Positions 5,476 to 6,685 of a DNA stretch of 6,685 bases are shown in pieces. Every line of letters starts with the position of its first letter. Position 1 is the stretch's first letter. The notes beneath the pieces were generated by a model that made no database searches, was not told where the DNA came from, and saw nothing but the letters and a program-made list of their open reading frames with translations. Source of the DNA: DAISIL01 sp036822015 (GTDB taxonomy: Bacteria; Bacteroidota; Bacteroidia; Cytophagales; Bernardetiaceae); NCBI GenBank assembly GCA_036822015.1, contig DAISIL010000103.1, forward strand, positions 1-6,685, in the 5' to 3' direction. Position numbers and translations under genes: made by a program.

Positions 5476-6685
5476 TCCCCCAACGCAACCCAAGAGAGAC
5501 GCTCCAGGCCGTGGGCAGGCTGAGGTTTTGGCGGCCCAGGAGAAGGTTGCGCTTCAGATCGCCGGCAACAAAGTCAGCTATGGTAGGATCCAGATGACGG
5601 GTCTCGGGGCGGGTGAGCGTCCAGAGATTTTCGCCTTGTAAGAAGATTTGGAGGGGCCTGCCCGGAAGTTTTTGAGGCGTATAGCCGACGCGCAAACGCT
5701 GGAGGCGTAGGTAGTCAGCGCGCTTGAGGTGCCGCGAGGAAACAAACTGCCCGTTGGGGTTGAGCAAGACGGGGCGGGGGATATCGGTTTGGTCGCCCGG
5801 GTTTTGCCACCGTTGGAGGGCATCGGTAGTTTGGTTGTGGAAGGTCGCCCAGTCGTTGGCATAGCGCGTATGGGCGGCATCGTAGAGGTGATGCCCCAGG
5901 GCCGCCTGCCAGAGCATCTCTACGCTCAGCCACTCATATACAAAGCGATTACTGAAACCAGCCCAGATTTTGGGTAGTGGCTGCCCGATCAGTTGCGGAG
6001 CGGCAGCCGATAAGTCGCTGGTGGGTTCGCCGTTGGCATCGGTGTAGAGCACCTGCCCCGTTTGGGCATCGACACCCAAAAATCGAGGCGCGTAAAAAGC
6101 CGCATAGGGCAGGCCTTCGGCAAAGCGATGGATGCCCTCGGTGAGCGTCTGTCCGTTGAGGTCTTGGATTTGGCTGCGCAAAAAGGTGAGGTGGAGTTCG
6201 GAGAACCAATCCCAGAAGCGTTCGTGGTTGTGGGTGCGTAGCCGAATTTGCCAGCCGTTGTTTTGGAGCCGTCCGAGGTTTTGCCATTGGTTGTCGTAGC
6301 CGGAGGTGGCGGGCAGGGGCGCGTTGAGGATCAAGTCGTGGGTTTGCTGATCGAAATAACTCACCTCGAGGGCGATTTTGTCTTGCAGGAAAGCCAGGCG
6401 CAAGCCTAGATCAAGGTTTTGGGTGCGCTCGGGCTTGAGCCTGGCGTTTCCGGCACGGCGGGGCGTAAGGGTGGGATCGTCGCCGTACTGGCCGCGGCTT
6501 AGGCTACCCTGCGCAAAAAGCGGGTCATAGCCCGCATTGCCGGACACTCCCCAGGAGGCTCGAAGTTGCAAGAAGTTGATCTGGTGGCTGATGGGACGCA
6601 GAAACTGTTCTTTTGAGATTGTCCAGGCTCCTGCAAGGGCATAAAAGTTTTGCCAGTCTTGTTCGCGCCCGAAGGTAGTGGCCCG
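5456..6685 (-). CDS. SusC/RagA-type TonB-linked outer-membrane receptor, C-terminal part (5' end outside window)
   Basis: The reading frame is open from the right edge to TAG at 5456-5458 and gives the last 409 residues of a protein normally about 1000 long. This is beta-barrel only; the plug, TonB box and signal peptide lie beyond the window. SusC landmarks in order: FGREQDWQNFYALAGAW (5-21) with ISKEQFL (23-29), INFLQLRASWGVSGN (36-50), LKPERTQNLDLGL, a long tyrosine/tryptophan-rich strand series, the LKRADYLRLQRLRVGY segment, and LQIFLQGENLWTLT near the end. Such proteins import glycans or peptides across the outer membrane with a SusD lipoprotein lid, powered by TonB-ExbBD. The TTG at 6571 is internal, not a start, because the family motifs continue upstream of it. 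The protein ends LRWG plus ITAPPR: the barrel's closing aromatic strand is followed by a six-residue tail that falls in the 20-bp overlap with the convergent gene. No SusD gene follows. The substrate cannot be told. Confidence 0.92.
   Translation of the reverse strand, partial: RATTFGREQDWQNFYALAGAWTISKEQFLRPISHQINFLQLRASWGVSGNAGYDPLFAQGSLSRGQYGDDPTLTPRRAGNARLKPERTQNLDLGLRLAFLQDKIALEVSYFDQQTHDLILNAPLPATSGYDNQWQNLGRLQNNGWQIRLRTHNHERFWDWFSELHLTFLRSQIQDLNGQTLTEGIHRFAEGLPYAAFYAPRFLGVDAQTGQVLYTDANGEPTSDLSAAAPQLIGQPLPKIWAGFSNRFVYEWLSVEMLWQAALGHHLYDAAHTRYANDWATFHNQTTDALQRWQNPGDQTDIPRPVLLNPNGQFVSSRHLKRADYLRLQRLRVGYTPQKLPGRPLQIFLQGENLWTLTRPETRHLDPTIADFVAGDLKRNLLLGRQNLSLPTAWSVSLGLRWGITAPPR

Noticed and set aside
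6569..6571. TTG as the start of the minus-strand receptor
   Set aside because: The frame stays open to the window edge and the upstream residues carry SusC motifs (FGRE...W, ISKEQFL), so the gene is truncated by the window, not starting here.

Overview
The window looks like a piece of chromosome from a member of the Bacteroidota, roughly 50% GC by eye. Four things support this. A SusC/RagA-type outer-membrane receptor sits on the minus strand at the right end. The thioredoxin and the complex I subunit are of bacterial type, and the thioredoxin has a C-terminus I associate with this phylum. No start codon has a Shine-Dalgarno sequence. Three of the four visible gene starts lie 3-11 nt behind a TAnnTTTG motif, the Bacteroidota -7 promoter element. 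I cannot name the genus.

Layout, left to right. Positions 1-40 carry what looks like the last repeat of a CRISPR array lying mostly outside the window; it ends in ATTGAAAC. Positions 40-140 form an AT-rich control region with small inverted repeats and a -7 element. Positions 141-2195 (+) encode a single-chain DUF262/DUF1524 protein of the GmrSD type, a family of DNA-cleaving phage-defence enzymes, with an extra C-terminal domain. After a 96-bp gap comes a small thioredoxin (2292-2585, +). Only 17 bp later is a complete NuoL, the proton-pumping complex I subunit (2603-4669, +), with none of its usual nuo partners next to it. Twenty bases further on is a soluble protein of unknown function (4690-5475, +). 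The last gene (5456-6685, -) is the C-terminal 409 residues of a SusC-like TonB-dependent receptor. It runs tail-to-tail into the unknown gene with a 20-bp overlap and continues past the window edge.

How they relate. The left third reads as a defence locus: a possible CRISPR end followed by a GmrSD-type nuclease. The trx-nuoL-unknown stretch is compact and co-directional, but -7 elements before nuoL and before the unknown gene suggest separate transcription as well as possible read-through. No shared pathway is evident among thioredoxin, NuoL and the unknown protein. Coding-strand composition changes sharply between neighbours: A/C-rich in the nuclease, unknown and SusC genes, G/T-rich in nuoL. 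I saw no tRNA, rRNA, insertion sequence or complete new multi-gene system. The least explained items are the CRISPR-repeat end, the nuclease's C-terminal module, the stand-alone long NuoL and the unknown gene.
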